Source: Candidatus Obscuribacterales bacterium (GTDB lineage: Bacteria; Cyanobacteriota; Vampirovibrionia; Obscuribacterales; Obscuribacteraceae). Taken from it: DNA of 15,543 nucleotides. Made by a program: the position numbers and the translations under genes. Every line of letters begins with the position of its first letter. Position 1 is the stretch's first letter. Positions 12,311 to 15,543 of the stretch are shown here, one piece after another. Location of the stretch: contig JAKFVJ010000351.1 in NCBI GenBank assembly GCA_021732245.1, positions 1 to 15,543 on the forward strand, given 5' to 3'. The notes under the pieces are model-generated. The model saw only the letters and a list, made by a program, of their open reading frames with translations, had not been told where the DNA came from and ran no database searches.

Positions 12311-13964
12311 GCGACTTTTCCTGTTTCTTGTCGTCATTATTCTCTTTGTTGTTATTTTTGTCATGTCCCTTATCGTGATCATTGGTTGCCACAATAATTC
12401 TTCGGCTAATAGGCACGGCTTTGGATCCACCAGCAGGTATTGCCCACACGGTTAGATAATAAAGACCAGGCTTGCTGTCGTTGCTAATGCCGATTTTTAC
12501 GTTGAATAATGGACCGGACATTTTCAGTCCGCCTTTAACAGGAATGTCGGATACTGGCTTCGCTTCCGCCGTTGGATCAGGGTTGCCCATCATGGTAATT
12601 GCCGGAGCTGCCAATGCTACGGGCGGTATGAACATGCCGCCTGCCATACATGCAACTATCCCGGCTGCTTTTAACATAGCAATACCAGTTGACCAGTCTT
12701 TTTCTGATTTGCCTGCATACGCCACAAAATCCAGCGGTGGGAAATAAGGGAGCGCCTCTTCCGACTCATCGGCGCCGGCTAATGCTTCAGGATTTGGGTT
12801 TTCCCAAGCAAGCGTAACTCGATCTAATGTATAAGGATCGAAAACCGCTCCTTTAACTTCTATCTTGTCGCCGGCATTTACTTCTTTTGGTACCGGTTGC
12901 ATCAAGCCGTGTTTGCTCACAAGTTCAAAGCAAGCGTATGCGCGGTTGTGGCTGTGATTTTCAGCTGCTGCAAAACCAAATCCAGTTGCTTCCGGTGACA
13001 TGATGGCATCTCGATCATCTTGCTTTTTCAACAAATCGCGCAGAAAGTACATGCCTAATAAACGATTGATTTTGCCGTGATCACTAACTAGCGTCAGGCA
13101 CTCTGTTATAGCGTCTGAACCACCTGCATTTGTATAACGTTGGTCAGGGTTTTCACCCTTGTCGTTGTAGTGAGAAATTGAGTTGCGCTTAGCCATGTCT
13201 TCAGCTTGGGTCTGGGCCATCTTGGCTGCAGTTTCATCGACAGACAGTGTCGGTAGTCCTTGCATTTGCCGCCTGTCATTGATCATTTGCAGAACAAATA
13301 TTTTTAGTTCATCCACTGATATTTGCGCTTGATAGAAAGGTTGATCTTCGGCTTGGTGTCCTTCGACTTCTTGTTGCTGTTCTACTTGTCGTTGCGTCTT
13401 AACAGCACCTGATTCGCCTGAAGGAGTTGCCGCCGGTTCCATTAATGTCTCACGAGCTGGAGCCTGATGAACTTGATGAGCAGGTGGAGCTTGGGGTGGA
13501 TGAGTTGGGGCGGCGTTGCCCAGAGCCCCCGGAAAATGAGTATCCTCCACTGCACCAAATAGTGTTTCCTGCAATTTTGCCGCACGCTGGTTGGGAGTCA
13601 AAGTATTGAAAGACTGCCTGAAAATGGTTGCCTCTAGGTAGTTCAGACGAGTTTCCAAAGGCAGTCCGGAATTGGCATGACCGAAAGTGATGTTTTCCAT
13701 GCGGGCAAGAGTTGGATACTCGTCTTTGCCTGGTTCTTTAGGTGCGGACTGCGGCTCTTTGGTTGCCGGATGAGCAGGTTTGGCAGGTGCGGACGGAACC
13801 TGAGTCTTGTCGGCAATAGGCGTCATTTTCTGCAAAGAAGGACTGGCCACGGCAATGTTTTGATGCTGAGCAAGACAAACATTAGAGCTAAGTGCAAGCG
13901 CGGACAGCAAAGCCAAGCCACAACGGCGTACAGGAGAATCAATTTGACTTGCCTGCCTACGCAC
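12303..13964 (-). CDS. Secreted CAP (SCP-like) domain protein with N-terminal 21-residue repeats
   Basis: This 553-residue exported protein has a signal peptide (hydrophobic CGLALLSALALSSNVCLA, cleavage near 32), a Pro/Ala-rich linker, and a repeat zone at 85-137. There MENITFG, LEATIFR and LQETLFG recur every 21 residues. A second Pro/Gln-rich linker leads to a CAP/SCP domain at about 215-352. The CAP domain is recognised by MINDRRQMQGLPTLSVDETAAKMAQTQAEDMA, the SHYND motif (H265), E288 and the closing RAYACFEL. A C-terminal part of beta-rich character contains a hydrophobic Ala/Gly stretch (about 430-465) and ends in an Asp/Lys/Asn-rich tail. CAP proteins are extracellular and their bacterial roles are mostly unknown. 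GTG start at 13964 with AGAGG 7 bases upstream. Confidence 0.85.
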   Translation of the reverse strand: MRRQASQIDSPVRRCGLALLSALALSSNVCLAQHQNIAVASPSLQKMTPIADKTQVPSAPAKPAHPATKEPQSAPKEPGKDEYPTLARMENITFGHANSGLPLETRLNYLEATIFRQSFNTLTPNQRAAKLQETLFGAVEDTHFPGALGNAAPTHPPQAPPAHQVHQAPARETLMEPAATPSGESGAVKTQRQVEQQQEVEGHQAEDQPFYQAQISVDELKIFVLQMINDRRQMQGLPTLSVDETAAKMAQTQAEDMAKRNSISHYNDKGENPDQRYTNAGGSDAITECLTLVSDHGKINRLLGMYFLRDLLKKQDDRDAIMSPEATGFGFAAAENHSHNRAYACFELVSKHGLMQPVPKEVNAGDKIEVKGAVFDPYTLDRVTLAWENPNPEALAGADESEEALPYFPPLDFVAYAGKSEKDWSTGIAMLKAAGIVACMAGGMFIPPVALAAPAITMMGNPDPTAEAKPVSDIPVKGGLKMSGPLFNVKIGISNDSKPGLYYLTVWAIPAGGSKAVPISRRIIVATNDHDKGHDKNNNKENNDDKKQEKSHD

Positions 13965-14023
13965 AGTTCAACCTCTTATGGCTTCTATGTTGATATTACC
14001 TTGCTTCATCTGCATCACGCCAA

Positions 14024-14878
14024 TCACCTTTGTGCCTTGTTTTTAATGGCTGCCAATGCGCCTTGCCTGCCTGTCTTTCCGCCACTTTGGCGGTGCGAAT
14101 AGAAAATGTCGCTCTGGCATGATGTGCATCTATTGCAGACATCGACTTCCGACACACCTGCTTCGTATAACTGCAGGGCGTTGAAAGCCTTAAGGTCGGG
14201 ATGAGGAACGTCATTTTTCCAATTTATAAGGTCAGATGAATTTGCTGATGTTGTGGTCTCTAGTTTGGCTTTTACATCAAGTCCTGTCGGATAGCAGCAC
14301 TTTCCAATTGCTGGTCCTATGGCCGCCACAATATTTTTTGTTTGTGAGTTTAAAACAGAAGCCAGCATATTGGCCGCATAAGAGGAAATACCGGCAGCCG
14401 TTCCGCGCCAACCGGCGTGAACGACGCAGACTGCCTCTGTCACTCTATCAAAAAGAATTACAGGCACGCAGTCGGCAAATTGTAGGAGTATGGGAAAGTG
14501 ACTGTCGACTGTGGCGGCACCATCTGTCTCCGGCAAGTCTTGATGCTCCGTAATCCATGCAACATTTCTTGAGTGAACTTGATGAGGCACTATGAGATTC
14601 TCGAACGGCAAATCAAATATTCTGCATAGAGTTTGCCTGTTTTTTACGGCGTCAGCTCGTGCGTCATCTCCCTCCCAATGTTTGCCTAAATTGAACGAGT
14701 TAATTGGCTCGGCGCTTTTTCCGCCGAGACGAGTAGTAAAAGCATGCGTGAGATTTTTGTATTCCGATAAAAGTGGGGAGAATAAAAGGGTTAAGCCGTT
14801 GTTCTCCACCAAGGGCCAGTCGTTCTTGATTAGAGCCTTGGCGGCAAGATCCCTTTGAGACTGTGCTTGCATACTCAT
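14024..14878 (-). CDS. pgeF: Laccase-domain protein / peptidoglycan editing factor PgeF (YfiH family)
   Basis: This cytoplasmic-type protein of 284 residues belongs to the YfiH/DUF152 family. Members were called polyphenol oxidases; in E. coli the protein is linked to removing wrongly incorporated residues from peptidoglycan precursors, and purine nucleoside activity is also reported for the family. The metal-site residues are present with family spacing: H102 (VPHQVHS), C137 (FADCVPVILFD) and H154 (VVHAGWRG), followed by AAIGPAIGKCCY and the C-terminal CTSCQSDIFYSHR. The length is slightly above the usual 240-270 because of an N-terminal extension. Its ATG shares a base with the stop of the SDR gene (TAATG), so translation is coupled. 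There are 59 bases to the CAP gene, with no terminator seen. Confidence 0.93.
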   Translation of the reverse strand: MSMQAQSQRDLAAKALIKNDWPLVENNGLTLLFSPLLSEYKNLTHAFTTRLGGKSAEPINSFNLGKHWEGDDARADAVKNRQTLCRIFDLPFENLIVPHQVHSRNVAWITEHQDLPETDGAATVDSHFPILLQFADCVPVILFDRVTEAVCVVHAGWRGTAAGISSYAANMLASVLNSQTKNIVAAIGPAIGKCCYPTGLDVKAKLETTTSANSSDLINWKNDVPHPDLKAFNALQLYEAGVSEVDVCNRCTSCQSDIFYSHRQSGGKTGRQGALAAIKNKAQR

Positions 14879-15543
14879 TAATGCAATGATAAACCACCAC
14901 AGATGTTAAGGGCCTGTCCGTGGATACCTTTTGCATTGTCCGAACACAAAAATGTGACGAGATCGGCAACTTCAACCGGGTCGATAAAGCGCATTTGCGG
15001 TACCGAAAGCCGGGCTACATCAACCGAGTCAATTTGCTCTATGTTCGTTAGCGATAAATACTGGTCGTCATTCAACTGATTAAAGGTCATATCTGTTGCT
15101 ACCCAGCCAGGACAAATGGCATTGACGGTTATTCCGTGCTTGGCAGTCTCTAAAGCAAGTGCTTGCGTCAGACCAATGAGGCCAAATTTGGACGCTGAAT
15201 AGGCGCTTCCATAGATTTCTGCGACTTTGCCGGAGATGGAGGAAATATTGATGATGCGACCCCAACCTTTCTTGGTCATCAACGGAATGAGAGCGCGGCT
15301 CATGAGAAAAGGTCCGGTCAAATTGGTGTCAATTACCGATTGCCAGGCAGTAGTTGAGTGGTTGGCGATAGGCTCAGTTACGTAAATGCCGGCATTATTG
15401 ACAAGAATGTCGGCATTACCTACATCTTTTATGGCTGCCTGAATAAAGTCATTTACAGCCGGCTCTGATGAGACATCGGCCACTTGCGCAAAGCACTTTA
15501 TACCAAAAGATTCAGACTATTGCTCGACACCATTTAGTGTATT
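14878..15543 (-). pseudogene. Short-chain dehydrogenase/reductase, interrupted by a nonsense codon; 5' end outside window
   Basis: An open frame of 201 codons from a GTG at 15483 encodes the C-terminal four-fifths of a classical SDR: NNAG (29-32), the catalytic Ser in INISSISG (82), Y95-x-x-x-K99 and PGWVATDM, ending with the usual GQALNICGG. The family is about 245 residues and begins with a TGxxxGIG dinucleotide site, missing here. The same frame continues upstream of the GTG with good SDR sequence (SESFGIKCFAQVADVS) until a TAG at 15519-15517, and beyond it reads NTLNGVEQ to the window edge. So the GTG is a valine codon, not a start. The gene carries a nonsense mutation or the sequence has an error. 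Substrate unknown; FabG-like or hydroxybutyrate dehydrogenase-like enzymes are options. Confidence 0.7.

Noticed and set aside
12311..12430. An N-terminal extension of the VWA protein by 40 residues
   Set aside because: It would overlap the CAP gene by over 120 bases and place a clean signal peptide in the middle of the protein; the ATG at 12310 has a ribosome site.

Overview
The window looks like a chromosomal piece of a Gram-negative-type, non-photosynthetic bacterium of moderate GC. My best guess is the Cyanobacteriota-related Melainabacteria (Obscuribacter-like). This rests on the mix of NDH-1 genes, a ferredoxin-linked oxoacid oxidoreductase, Tad-like secreted proteins and the short L-E-x-x-x-F repeats in a CAP-domain protein. 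It is an inference, since no rRNA or marker gene is present.

Layout. (1) 1-2082, minus strand: the alpha/gamma-fused subunit of a 2-oxoacid:ferredoxin oxidoreductase, with the start signals of the next gene (probably the beta subunit) at the very edge. (2) 2249-3651, plus strand: two adjacent type II toxin-antitoxin modules. Each has an antitoxin followed by a MazF/PemK-fold toxin, and each has its own promoter overlapped by an inverted-repeat operator. (3) 3657-7627: respiratory complex I membrane subunits. nuoL runs on the minus strand and is followed by a tightly coupled, histidine-rich, single-span 71-residue protein that I do not recognise. nuoM runs divergently on the plus strand. (4) 7628-7941: a 314-base gene-free stretch with a large palindromic intergenic repeat (7634-7760), then a run of hairpins that may be a structured leader or small RNA. 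(5) 7942-11355, plus strand: a compact operon of a secreted TPR protein, a TadE-like pseudopilin, a TadG-like protein with a von Willebrand A domain, and a second TadE-like pseudopilin. (6) 11357-15543, minus strand: a tightly packed operon, in transcription order an SDR oxidoreductase (interrupted by a nonsense codon near the window edge), the laccase-domain protein PgeF, a secreted CAP/SCP-domain protein, and a secreted VWA protein.

How the parts fit. Kor makes reduced ferredoxin and NuoL/NuoM are proton-pumping antiporter-like subunits, so the left half is about energy conservation, interrupted by the toxin-antitoxin island. The right half is about the cell surface: two convergent operons, whose last stop codons are one base apart, both encode exported proteins and each contains one VWA adhesion-type protein. 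Both TadE proteins have a textbook prepilin-peptidase motif, but no Tad ATPase, secretin, Flp pilin or TadV peptidase is present, so they must rely on machinery encoded elsewhere. I see no tRNA, rRNA, CRISPR array, transposase or prophage gene.
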